Part shown: positions 20,054-28,231 of the stretch, in pieces | Numbering within the stretch: the first letter of the stretch is position 1 | Layout: each line of letters opens with the position of its first letter | Assembly: GCF_003019815.1 (NCBI RefSeq) | Contig: NZ_CP027773.1 | Span: 1,747,001-1,811,000, forward strand | Direction of reading: 5' to 3' | DNA length: 64,000 nt | DNA from: Variovorax sp. PMC12 | GTDB lineage: Bacteria > Pseudomonadota > Gammaproteobacteria > Burkholderiales > Burkholderiaceae_C | The notes under the pieces: model-generated | What the model was told of the DNA's origin: nothing | The model's database searches: none | The model's input: only the letters and a program-made list of their open reading frames with translations | Program-made: the position numbers and the translations under genes

Positions 20054-20105
20054 ACATACAGTCTGTACGTACGTTAAATACTAACCTACAGACAGCCTGC
20101 ATGTA
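20054..20105. promoter_or_regulatory. Two CAG-N-CTG dyads in VOC/TetR divergent promoter
   Basis: Site 1 (20054-20070): ACATACAG-T-CTGTACGT, 7 of 8 arm positions paired. Site 2 (20087-20105): TACA-N2-CAG-C-CTG-N2-TGTA. Centres are 34 bp apart and share the CAG-N-CTG core flanked by TACA/TGTA-like halves. They fill the gap between the divergent genes, as expected for autoregulation by the TetR protein. Confidence 0.6.
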
Positions 20106-20116
20106 AATTACCCGGC

Positions 20117-20698
20117 ATGGCCACCAACCGCGAACGCACCGAAAGCACCCAGCTCGCCCTGCTCGAAGCCGCACGCGCGCTTTTCGTCAGCAAGGGCTAC
20201 GGCGACACCTCCACCCCCGAAATCGCCCTCGCGGCCGGCATTACCCGGGGCGCGCTGTACCACCACTTCGCGGACAAGCGCGACCTGTTCCGGCAGGTGC
20301 TGGCGCGCGAGGCGATGGCCGTCGCGGCCGACATCGAAGCCGCCACGCCCGAGCGGCTGAGCCCGCGCGAAGCCCTGCGCCAAGGCAGCGAGGCCTACCT
20401 GGACGCCATGACCGTGCCGGGCCGCACGCGGCTGCTGCTGGTCGACGGCCCTGCGGTGCTGGGCATGGCGGAAATCATGGCGATCGACGATGCCAACGCG
20501 GCGCACTCGCTGCGCCAGGGCCTGACGCGCGCCGGCATGGGGCGCGGCGAAGTCTCGGTCGATGCGCTTTCGCAGCTGCTGTCGGCCGCTTTCGACCGCG
20601 CCGCGCTGGAGATCGATGCCGGCGCCGACGCGAAAGAGGTTCGCGCGGCGATGCGCTGGCTGGTCGAGCAGGCGCTGGGGCCCGACAGGAAGCGCTGA
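20117..20698 (+). CDS. TetR/AcrR-family transcriptional regulator
   Basis: 193 residues. N-terminal DNA-binding domain with helix-turn-helix TSTPEIALAAGITRGALYHHF followed by KRDLFRQVLAREA, then a variable ligand-binding domain. Divergent from the VOC gene; two dyads between them are probable operators. Ligand unknown. It closely resembles repressors paired with glyoxalase-like or resistance genes. Confidence 0.92.
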   Translation: MATNRERTESTQLALLEAARALFVSKGYGDTSTPEIALAAGITRGALYHHFADKRDLFRQVLAREAMAVAADIEAATPERLSPREALRQGSEAYLDAMTVPGRTRLLLVDGPAVLGMAEIMAIDDANAAHSLRQGLTRAGMGRGEVSVDALSQLLSAAFDRAALEIDAGADAKEVRAAMRWLVEQALGPDRKR

Positions 20699-20831
20699 GC
20701 GCGCTATCCGTGCCGCAGGCGGTGCGGCTTGTCACTTCGCAAGTCCTACATCACACGCCGCCTGCCGCCGACATTCGCGCACCCTGCGCAGCGCGATGCT
20801 GACGTCGTCGTCATCAACAACGGAGTCTCGC

Positions 20832-20906
20832 GTGAATTCCATCATTTACATCGTCGGTCTGGTCGTGGTCGTGGTTGCAGTGCTCTCGTTCTTCGGCCTT
20901 CGCTGA
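20832..20906 (+). CDS. 24-residue single-helix membrane protein
   Basis: Starts with GTG, preceded by CGGAG six bases upstream. The product begins MNSIIYIVGLVVVVV and ends FFGLR: one hydrophobic helix with a short basic C-terminus. A strong intrinsic terminator follows within 35 bp, so this is a complete, separately transcribed unit. I recognise the style of small inner-membrane protein common in proteobacteria but no function. It is easily missed by gene callers. Confidence 0.65.
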   Translation: MNSIIYIVGLVVVVVAVLSFFGLR

Positions 20907-20940
20907 GACCGGGCACGCCCCCTACTCCGACACCTGCAGA

Positions 20941-20966
20941 ACGGGGCCGCTCGCGGCCCCGTTTCT
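20941..20966 (+). terminator. Intrinsic terminator after small membrane protein
   Basis: Perfect 10-bp stem ACGGGGCCGC/GCGGCCCCGT with a two-base TC loop, followed by TTCTC. Isolates the 24-residue gene (and tetR) from the DUF2868 gene. Confidence 0.75.
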
Positions 20967-21044
20967 CATTGGGAGCCCGCGACGCGCCGGGCATAATTCG
21001 CGCGCCCCGACACCGTGCGGGGCCTCACTTGCGAAGGGACCCTG

Positions 21045-22448
21045 TTGACCAACACCGCGCTGCGCGAACCTGACATCACAGATGCGGTGATCACCGAGGC
21101 GATCCGGTGGGTCGAACAGAACGGTCCGCTCGACGACGCGCAGGCCATGCGCACCGCCATCGCCTCGCGCAAGACAGACCCCCACGCGCAGATCACCGAA
21201 CGCGCCCGCCAGCTCGGCGAACGCATAGGCCTGCAGCATGAACTTTCGCGCGCCCGCCAATGGGCGCCCTGGGTGCTGACGGCGCTCGTGGCACTGATCG
21301 TGATGGCCGGCCTCGGCCTTGCGGGCAACGTGGTCGGCGGCGGCGAGCGCCACATCAACGTGATCGTCGCGCTCGTGAGCCTGCTGGGCCTGCATGCGCT
21401 CACGCTGCTGCTGTGGCTGGCGGGGCTCCTGTTTCCGCTGGGCACCTTCGGCACCGCATCGCTCGGCTGGATCTGGCTGTCGCTCAGCGCGCGCGTGGCC
21501 GGCGGCAAGCGCGGGCAGGCGCCGGTGCTGCTGCGCTCGATCACCGGGCTGCTGACGCGCGCCAGGCTGCTGCCCTGGGCCTTCGGGCTCGTGAGCCACG
21601 GCATCTGGTCACTGTCGTTCGCCGTGGTGCTGGCGTCGATGCTGTTCGCACTCGCCTTCCGCAGCTACACGCTGAGCTGGGAAACGACGATCCTCGACCC
21701 CGCCTTCTTCGTGCGGGCCGTGCAGCTGCTGGGCTGGGCACCGGCGCAGATCGGCTTTCCCGTGCCGGATGCGGCCACGGTGCTGGCCTCCACGCCCGCG
21801 GCGGCGGGCCAGCGCACCTGGGCGCTGTGGCTCACCGGCTGCATCACGGTCTATGGCCTGCTGCCGCGCCTCGCGCTGGTGCTGTTGAGCGCCGCCGTCT
21901 GGAAGCGCCGACGCCAGGCGCTGCGGCCCGACTGGCACGAGCCCTACTACCGCAAGCTGCTCGCGCGCTTCGCCGCGCTGGCGCCCGCCGCCATCGTCGA
22001 TGCCGACCCGGGCCGCACGCGCACCGGCGCGCCTGCCGGCCTGCCCGCAGCCGACCTGCGCGACGGTCTCTTCGTCATCGGCTTCGAGCTGCCGCCCGAC
22101 ATGCCCTGGCCTCCCGCGACCATTCCGCCCGATGCAGCCATGCACATGGAGCGCATCGACGGCAGCGCCCCGGCACGCCGAACGCTGCTCGACCGGCTCG
22201 CGCATGCCCGCCCGCGCACCGTGCTTTTGGCCTGCAATGCCGCATCGAGCCCCGACCGCGGCACCGAACGCTTCCTGCGCGAAGTGCTGGCGCATTGCGG
22301 CGAATGCCGCCTGTGGCTCGCGGGCCCGGCCGATGCTACCGCCACGCAACGCTGGCTCGACTGGCTGCGCGACAGCGGCCTGGAAAGCATCAGCGCCAGC
22401 GAGCGCATCGACATCGCACTGCGGCCGAACGAGGCCACCGCCCCATGA
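21045..22448 (+). CDS. DUF2868-family membrane protein
   Basis: 467 residues from TTG (MTNTALREP) with AAGGGA five bases upstream; a GTG at 21015 lies further out. The N-terminal third is soluble (TEAIRWVEQNGPLDD). Four to five hydrophobic segments follow (about residues 75-125, 185-215 and 255-285), then a soluble C-terminal domain. Overlaps the next gene, a DUF3482 GTPase, by ATGA. This gene pair is recurrent in proteobacteria; its role is not established. The context suggests a membrane anchor for the GTPase. Confidence 0.88.
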   Translation: MTNTALREPDITDAVITEAIRWVEQNGPLDDAQAMRTAIASRKTDPHAQITERARQLGERIGLQHELSRARQWAPWVLTALVALIVMAGLGLAGNVVGGGERHINVIVALVSLLGLHALTLLLWLAGLLFPLGTFGTASLGWIWLSLSARVAGGKRGQAPVLLRSITGLLTRARLLPWAFGLVSHGIWSLSFAVVLASMLFALAFRSYTLSWETTILDPAFFVRAVQLLGWAPAQIGFPVPDAATVLASTPAAAGQRTWALWLTGCITVYGLLPRLALVLLSAAVWKRRRQALRPDWHEPYYRKLLARFAALAPAAIVDADPGRTRTGAPAGLPAADLRDGLFVIGFELPPDMPWPPATIPPDAAMHMERIDGSAPARRTLLDRLAHARPRTVLLACNAASSPDRGTERFLREVLAHCGECRLWLAGPADATATQRWLDWLRDSGLESISASERIDIALRPNEATAP

Positions 22449-23869
22449 CGCAGCAGCAACAACCACAGCCCGTCCGCATCGCGGTCGTCGGCCACACCAA
22501 CGCGGGCAAGACCTCGCTGCTGCGCACGCTCACGCGGCGCATCGACTTCGGCGAGGTGTCTCAGCGCCCCGGCACCACGCGCCACGTCGAGTCGGCCGAC
22601 CTCGAGGTGGAAGACGAAACCGCCGTGCGCTTCTTCGACACGCCGGGCCTGGAAGACGCCGTCGCGCTGCGCGAGCACCTCGCGCGCTTCGACCCGCAGG
22701 CCACGCCGCCGGAGCGCATCCGCCAGTTCCTGCAAGGCCCGGAGGCACACGGCGTGTTCGAGCAGGAGGCCAAGGTGCTGCGCACCATGCTCGACATCGA
22801 CGCGGCCTTCCTCGTCATCGACGTGCGCGAACCGGTGCTGCCCAAGTTCCGCGACGAGATCGAGCTGCTCAACGCCTGCGCGCGCCCGGTGCTGCCGGTG
22901 CTGAACTTCGTGCGCGACGCCGCCAGCCGCGAGGCGGACTGGAAAGAGCTGCTGTCGGCATACGGCCTGCATGTGCAGGTGCGCTTCGACGCGGCAGCGC
23001 CGTTCGTCGGTGCCGAACAGGACCTGTACAACGACCTCGCCACCCTGCTGCGCGACCGCCGCGAGCTGCTGCGCGGCGTGGTCGATTCGCTGCAGGCCGA
23101 AGCCGCCGGCCGCCGCCGCTCGGCCTGCACGCGCATCGCCGCGCTGCTGGTCGATGCCGCCGCCGTGCGCCGCACGGTGCAGGCGACCGAATTCGCCGAT
23201 GCCGCGCGCCGGCAGACGCTGGTCGCGGCGCTGCAGAAGACCGTGTTCGACAAGGCCCAGCGTTGCACCGACGACCTGCTCGCGCTCTACGGCTTTCGCC
23301 AGGGCGACGCAGACGAAGCACCGCTGCCGATCATCGAAGGCCGCTGGACGCTCGACTTCTTCAGCCCCGAGGCCATGAAGGACGCCGGCCTGCGCCTGGG
23401 CAAGGGCGCGGTCATCGGCGCCGCCGTGGGCGTGGTGGCCGACCTGGCCGTGGCCGGCATATCGCTGGGCGCGGGCGCTGCGCTGGGTGGCGCCATCGGC
23501 GGCGCGGTGTCGCAGGGCTGGGGCCCGCTGGGCCGCAAGATCGCCAACAAGCTGCGCGACGTGCATGAGTTGACGGTCGAAGACGACGTGCTGTTCGCGC
23601 TGGTCGCATGGCAGCTCAAGCTCGCGCAGGCGCTCGAGGTGCGCGGCCATGCGGCCACGCAGCGCATCGCAGCCGAAGCACCAGCCGACGGCGATGCCCC
23701 CACCAAGGCCGCCGCCGCGGCCGTGCGCGCCGCGCAGCCCGCGCGCAACCACCCCGACTGGGAAGCGACCGGCGTGACGAGCCGCGCCTTCTGGCGACCG
23801 TCGCCGCAGCGCGAGGCCCTGGTCGCCGACTTGTCGAGCCAGCTGCTGCAGGCCTTCGAGCAGCCCTGA
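22445..23869 (+). CDS. GTPase with DUF3482 domain
   Basis: 474 residues. G1 loop GHTNAGKTS near residues 16-24, a G2-like threonine in RPGTTRHV, G3 FDTPGLED; the usual NKxD of G4 is altered to NFVRD. The C-terminal DUF3482 part has a glycine-rich hydrophobic stretch (GAVIGAAVGVVADLAVAG) that could insert in membrane. Translationally coupled to the DUF2868 membrane protein. Probably a dynamin- or Era-like GTPase acting at the inner membrane; function unknown. Confidence 0.88.
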   Translation: MTQQQQPQPVRIAVVGHTNAGKTSLLRTLTRRIDFGEVSQRPGTTRHVESADLEVEDETAVRFFDTPGLEDAVALREHLARFDPQATPPERIRQFLQGPEAHGVFEQEAKVLRTMLDIDAAFLVIDVREPVLPKFRDEIELLNACARPVLPVLNFVRDAASREADWKELLSAYGLHVQVRFDAAAPFVGAEQDLYNDLATLLRDRRELLRGVVDSLQAEAAGRRRSACTRIAALLVDAAAVRRTVQATEFADAARRQTLVAALQKTVFDKAQRCTDDLLALYGFRQGDADEAPLPIIEGRWTLDFFSPEAMKDAGLRLGKGAVIGAAVGVVADLAVAGISLGAGAALGGAIGGAVSQGWGPLGRKIANKLRDVHELTVEDDVLFALVAWQLKLAQALEVRGHAATQRIAAEAPADGDAPTKAAAAAVRAAQPARNHPDWEATGVTSRAFWRPSPQREALVADLSSQLLQAFEQP

Positions 23870-23875
23870 GCGGTC

Positions 23876-24871
23876 TCAGTTCGCGCCAGCCGCCAGTGCC
23901 TGCAGCTTGGCGTAGTCGCCCGGCCGCGCGCCCTGCTGTTCCGGCGTCGCACGCTTCGCGATGCGTTCGAGGAATGACTGGCGATTGACCGGCGTCACCG
24001 TCATGCCCTTGCCGCGCAGGAACTGCTCGTCTTCCAGCTCACCGGCGATCACGCCGACGTTGGTCCACTTCGCGGTCTCCACGAGCACCTTCTCGACCAT
24101 CGCCTGCTGCGGCGGCGCGAGCCTGGCCCACGCAGCCTTGCCGATCACGATGCCCAGCGTGTCGTAGACGTGCGCGGTGAGCTGCACGTACTTCTGCACT
24201 TCATAGAGCTTCTTCGACCTGACGATGCCCAGCGGGTTTTCCTGCGCCTCGACCTCGCCCTTCTTGAGCGCACCGTAGAGGCTCATGAAAGGCAGCGTGA
24301 CCGGCTTGGCATCGAGCGCGGTGGCAAAGAGCTGGTACGAGGCGGCGGCAGGCACATACAGCCGGAGGTCGCGGAAGTCTTCGGGCCTTGCCAGCGGCCG
24401 GGCCGACGTGACCTGCCGCGCGCCGTAGTACACCGTGGCCACCATGCGGTTGCCGCTCTTCTCGTTGTAGCCCTTCATCAAATCTGCCAGCAACGGGCTC
24501 GCCAGGTACTTGCGCATGTGGTCGAGATCCTTGAAGGCGAAGGGGTAGCTGCCCAGGCTCAGCGGCGGATAGCCCTCGGCCAGCGTGGCGTCGCCGACGT
24601 AGGCGATCTGCATCGCATCGTTCGCCAGCATCAGCGGAAAGTCGGCCTCCTGCCCCATCTTCGACGCAGCCACCACCTCGATCCTGATCTTGCCGTCGGA
24701 CTGCTCCGCGATCTTGCGCGCCGCCAGTTCGGCCTGCTGATGGAAGATGCTCGTGGGCTCGTAGACATGGCCCCACTTGAACTGCAGCACCTGCTGCGCC
24801 TGCACGGCCATTGCGCATCCCAGCGCCGCCAGCGCGAATGCGGCGCGGCACCACGGCAAGAAGCTTTTCAT
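23876..24871 (-). CDS. TRAP transporter DctP-type solute receptor
   Basis: 331 residues from MKSFLPWCR with GGGAGA upstream. Signal peptide ends at VQAQ|QVLQFKWGH. DctP landmarks: KIAEQSDGKIRIEV, MLANDAMQIAYVGDA, LRLYVPAAASYQLF, and PFMSLYGALKKGEVEAQENPL with the arginine/asparagine contacts to carboxylate ligands. The membrane subunits DctQ and DctM are absent nearby, so this is an orphan receptor. Converges on the GTPase gene. Confidence 0.9.
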   Translation of the reverse strand: MKSFLPWCRAAFALAALGCAMAVQAQQVLQFKWGHVYEPTSIFHQQAELAARKIAEQSDGKIRIEVVAASKMGQEADFPLMLANDAMQIAYVGDATLAEGYPPLSLGSYPFAFKDLDHMRKYLASPLLADLMKGYNEKSGNRMVATVYYGARQVTSARPLARPEDFRDLRLYVPAAASYQLFATALDAKPVTLPFMSLYGALKKGEVEAQENPLGIVRSKKLYEVQKYVQLTAHVYDTLGIVIGKAAWARLAPPQQAMVEKVLVETAKWTNVGVIAGELEDEQFLRGKGMTVTPVNRQSFLERIAKRATPEQQGARPGDYAKLQALAAGAN

Positions 24872-25048
24872 CGACTCTCCCTCGGGTTGAGAACAATCCG
24901 GCCCCATGCAAGATCGACGCCACTGCTGCGGGGCCGGCGAGCGGATCGTAAGGAGTCGCGGCAGCCGCCGGGAGCGGGTTTGCCCGACTGGGGTTTACTG
25001 GGGTTCGCGCGGCGCTATCGTCGGGCTTGCACCAGAAAGGAACACGCC

Positions 25049-25207
25049 ATGACCGACGCGCTTCGCGCCCTTCGCACCCTTCGCGCCCTTCGCGCCGACA
25101 TCACCACCCTGCAGGTCGACGCCATCGTCAATGCCGCCAACTCTTCGCTGCTCGGCGGCGGCGGGGTGACGAGCGACCTCGCGGTCTACGAGGCGGCACT
25201 GGCATGA
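25049..25207 (+). pseudogene. Truncated macrodomain (ADP-ribose-binding) remnant
   Basis: 52 codons. From codon 15 the product reads ADITTLQVDAIVNAANSSL then LGGGGV, the unmistakable first strand and ADP-ribose-binding loop of a macrodomain. It should continue about 120 residues but switches to unrelated sequence (TSDLAVYEAALA) and stops, overlapping the methyltransferase start by ATGA. A fourfold 9-bp repeat encodes LRA/LRT triplets near its start. Either decay by deletion, or a retained short leader that couples translation of the next gene. Confidence 0.75.
25061..25096 (+). repeat. Four tandem 9-bp repeats
   Basis: CTTCGCGCC, CTTCGCACC, CTTCGCGCC, CTTCGCGCC: one substitution among four units, in frame, encoding Leu-Arg-Ala/Thr. 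Lies just after the start of the macrodomain remnant and could vary in copy number by slippage without shifting frame. Confidence 0.85.
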
Positions 25208-25974
25208 CCAACGACTTCTACGACGAACTCGCCCCGCTCTATCACCTGATCTATCCCGACTGGAACGAGAGCATCCGCGCGCAGGGCGACAAGCTCGCGC
25301 AGCTGATCGGCGCCGAGTGGCCCGGCGGCAACGCGCGGCGCAGGGTGCTCGACGTGTCCTGCGGCATCGGCACGCAGACACTCGGGCTCGCAGCGCTGGG
25401 CCACGCGCTGACGGCATCGGACCTGTCGCCCCGGGAGATCGAACGCGCACGGCACGAGGCCCAGGCGCGCGGGCTCGATGTGGCGTTCTCGGTCTGCGAC
25501 ATGCGCGAGGCGCACACGCACCACGGCGGCGGCTTCGACATCGTGATGTCCTGCGACAACTCCATGCCGCACCTGCATACCGACGATGACCTGCTGGCCA
25601 CCTTCCGCCAGATGGCCGCATGCCTGCGCCCGGGTGGCGGCTGCGTGGTGAGCGTGCGCGACTACGCGAAGGAAGAGCGCGGCAGCAACCTCGTGAAGCA
25701 CTACGGCGCGCGCGTGGAGAACGGCCTGCGCCACGTGCTGTTCCAGGTGTGGGACTTCACGGACGGCGGCAAGGGCGAGCACTACGACCTGGGCTTCTTC
25801 TTCGTCACCGAGGACCTGGCCACGCACGCCGTGAGCACGCGCGTGATGCGCTCGCGCTACTACGCCGTGTCGACCACGCGGCTGTGCGAGCTGATGCGCG
25901 AGGCGGGCCTGGAAAACGTGCGGCGCATCGACGACGCGTTCTTCCAGCCCGTGCTGGTGGGCACGCGGCCCTGA
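25204..25974 (+). CDS. Class I SAM-dependent methyltransferase
   Basis: 256 residues. Motif I VLDVSCGIGTQTLGLA (SAM-binding glycine loop), acidic ASDLSPREIERA at the end of strand 2, motif CDMREA and strand 4 FDIVMSCDNSMPHL. N-terminal MTNDFYDELAPLYHLIYPDW is typical of small-molecule methyltransferases. The start codon overlaps the macrodomain remnant's stop. Substrate unknown. Confidence 0.9.
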   Translation: MTNDFYDELAPLYHLIYPDWNESIRAQGDKLAQLIGAEWPGGNARRRVLDVSCGIGTQTLGLAALGHALTASDLSPREIERARHEAQARGLDVAFSVCDMREAHTHHGGGFDIVMSCDNSMPHLHTDDDLLATFRQMAACLRPGGGCVVSVRDYAKEERGSNLVKHYGARVENGLRHVLFQVWDFTDGGKGEHYDLGFFFVTEDLATHAVSTRVMRSRYYAVSTTRLCELMREAGLENVRRIDDAFFQPVLVGTRP

Positions 25975-26074
25975 AAGTGGAGTGATCGCCTGGAGGTTGC
26001 CGGTCACCGTAGCGTCATGGGCCAAACCTAGCATCCGCCAGCTTTCAATCCACTTGCAACGGACGCCAGAACCA

Positions 26075-27523
26075 ATGACAAAAAATGTGCCCGCACCCGC
26101 CCCCCGCCCCATGCGCGCTGCCTTGGTGGCCGTTGCAGGCGGCCTCATGATTGCCGCGTGCGGCGGCGGCGGGGGCGGAGGCCCCTCGATTCCGGCTTTT
26201 CCGCCCGCGCCGGCTCCGGCCCCAGCACCGGCACCACCCGCGCCCCCGCCCCCGGCGGCACTGGGCACGCTCGACGGCTCGGTGCCGCTCGTCATTGCTC
26301 ACCGCGGCCTGCCGGGCCTGTTCCCGGAAGAAACCAAGACCGCCTACGAAGCCGCGGCCGATGCCGGCGCCGATTCGCTCGAGACCGACCTGCACCTCAC
26401 CAAGGACTGCGTGCTGGTGGCGCGCCACAACCCCTGGCTCAGCGACAACACCAACATCGCGGAGGTGGCCAAGACCAACAGCGCTGTCGCAGCCCGCAAG
26501 CGCACCGTGCCGGGCGTGCTCGTCAACGTGAAATATCCGGCCATCCCGGAAAACGGCCCCGCGCAGTACCTGAGCGACCTGACCGACCCGAACGATCCGA
26601 AGTCCGTGCTGAAATCGCTCGTCGTCGACGGCCAGGAACACAAGGACGACTGGTCCATCTCCGACTTCACCATGGACGAGCTGCGCCAGTGGATCCGCGG
26701 CACCACCTACGACGCCAGAGACGAGCGCCCCACCGACCTCAACGGCAAGCTGCCGATCATCAGCTTCCAGGAGCTGATCGACATCGCCAAGGCCAAGGGC
26801 GCCGCCACCGGCCGCACGTTCTCCGTGTATCCGGAAACCAAGAACCCGATCTGGAACAACGCGCAGGCCATTGCCAACGGCTGCGGCCCGGCCGGCAGCC
26901 ATCCGCTGGAAGATGCGCTGCTGAAGGTCATGAACTTCAACGACCTGAACCGGAAGGACGCGCCGATCTTCGTGCAGAGCTTCGAGCCCGAGAGCCTGAA
27001 GTACCTGCGCTCGGCCGGCCTGAAGGCGCGCGCGGTGCAGCTGGTGGACGGTAACGACGTCGACTACAAGACCGGCGCGATGATCTACGTGACCAACGAC
27101 GAATACACCTTCGTCGACGGCCGCCCCTACAGCTGGACGCTGGCCGGCAACCCGAAGTTCTTCGGCGAGATGCTCACGCCCGCGGGCCTGGCCGAGATCA
27201 AGACCTACGCCGACGGCATCGGCCCCTGGAAGCCGCAGGTCATGGCGCACACCATCGTGCCCTTCGTCGCGGCCAACAAGGGCATGGCCGACGTGAACAC
27301 CGTCAAGCCCACCAGCCTCATCGCCGATGCGCACAAGGCCGGCCTGTTCGTGCACAGCTACACCTTCCGCAACGAAGCCAGGTACCTGGCCGGCATCTAC
27401 AAGGGTGACCCGACGGCCGAATACCTGGCGTACTTCCGCGCCGGCATCGACGGCGTGTTCTCGGACTTCGCGAACACCGCCGTCGCGGCGCGCAAGACCT
27501 ACCTGAAGGAAACGGGCCGCTGA
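26075..27523 (+). CDS. Glycerophosphodiester phosphodiesterase, predicted lipoprotein
   Basis: 482 residues. The N-terminus ends in GGLMIAACGGGGGGG, a lipobox with a Gly run, then a Pro/Ala linker (PAPAPAPAPAPPAPPPP) leading to the catalytic domain. GDPD motifs: IAHRGLPGLFPEET, ADSLETDLHLTKD and VARHN, where HN replaces the usual HD. C-terminal GVFSDFANTA closes the TIM barrel. It would hydrolyse glycerophosphodiesters at the outer membrane or in the periplasm, releasing glycerol-3-phosphate. Confidence 0.9.
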   Translation: MTKNVPAPAPRPMRAALVAVAGGLMIAACGGGGGGGPSIPAFPPAPAPAPAPAPPAPPPPAALGTLDGSVPLVIAHRGLPGLFPEETKTAYEAAADAGADSLETDLHLTKDCVLVARHNPWLSDNTNIAEVAKTNSAVAARKRTVPGVLVNVKYPAIPENGPAQYLSDLTDPNDPKSVLKSLVVDGQEHKDDWSISDFTMDELRQWIRGTTYDARDERPTDLNGKLPIISFQELIDIAKAKGAATGRTFSVYPETKNPIWNNAQAIANGCGPAGSHPLEDALLKVMNFNDLNRKDAPIFVQSFEPESLKYLRSAGLKARAVQLVDGNDVDYKTGAMIYVTNDEYTFVDGRPYSWTLAGNPKFFGEMLTPAGLAEIKTYADGIGPWKPQVMAHTIVPFVAANKGMADVNTVKPTSLIADAHKAGLFVHSYTFRNEARYLAGIYKGDPTAEYLAYFRAGIDGVFSDFANTAVAARKTYLKETGR

Positions 27524-27560
27524 TGCGCGGCGCGGCGCGGGCAACCGGCTGAACGGCACC

Positions 27561-28184
27561 ATGTACCCGGGCGAACGACTCAACGGATACAGCCACCTGC
27601 TGGGCCTGCTGCTGGCGCTGTCGGCCACCGCGCTGCTGCTCGCCAAGACCGTGCCCACCGGCGACCCCGCGCGCATTGCGGGGGCGCTGGTGTTCTCGCT
27701 TTCGGCCGTGGCGCTGTACGCGGCCTCCACGCTCTTCCACAGCACGCGCGGCCGCCTCAAGCGCGTGTGGGAGCGGGCAGACCACTGCGCGATCTACCTG
27801 CTGATAGCCGGCACGTACACGCCCTTCGCGCTCGTCACGCTGCATGGCAAATGGGGCGGGCTGCTGCTCTCGGCGATCTGGGGCGTGGCGCTGTTCGGCA
27901 TCTGGCGCGAGCTGCGGCCGCCGAAGCCCGGCGCTTCGGCCAAGCCCTCGCTGCCGCTGTACATCGGCATGGGGTGGCTCGGCGTGCTGGCCGCCGTGCC
28001 GCTGGCCGCGCGGCTCGAAGGTGCCGGGCTGGCCTGGCTGCTGATCGGCGGCGTGCTCTACACCGTGGGCACCATCTTCTACCGCAACCGGCAGGGCTTC
28101 CGGCACGCGCACGGCGCCTGGCACCTGTTCGTGCTGGCGGGCACGACCAGCCACTACATCGCGGTCGGCTGGTTCGTGCTGTAG
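27561..28184 (+). CDS. Hemolysin III/PAQR-family membrane protein
   Basis: 207 residues with seven hydrophobic segments. Family residues that bind zinc in PAQR proteins are present: STLFHST, ERADHCAIYLLIAGTYTP and the C-terminal HAHGAWHLFVLAGTTSHY. The N-terminal YPGERLNGYSHLLG motif is also typical. Despite the name, most bacterial members have no proven haemolytic role. Starts 37 bp after the phosphodiesterase gene and may be co-transcribed. Confidence 0.92.
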   Translation: MYPGERLNGYSHLLGLLLALSATALLLAKTVPTGDPARIAGALVFSLSAVALYAASTLFHSTRGRLKRVWERADHCAIYLLIAGTYTPFALVTLHGKWGGLLLSAIWGVALFGIWRELRPPKPGASAKPSLPLYIGMGWLGVLAAVPLAARLEGAGLAWLLIGGVLYTVGTIFYRNRQGFRHAHGAWHLFVLAGTTSHYIAVGWFVL

Positions 28185-28231
28185 CCGGGGCAGTGCCGGC
28201 CGCCGCGTGGCAATGCCACACTCGGCACCCC

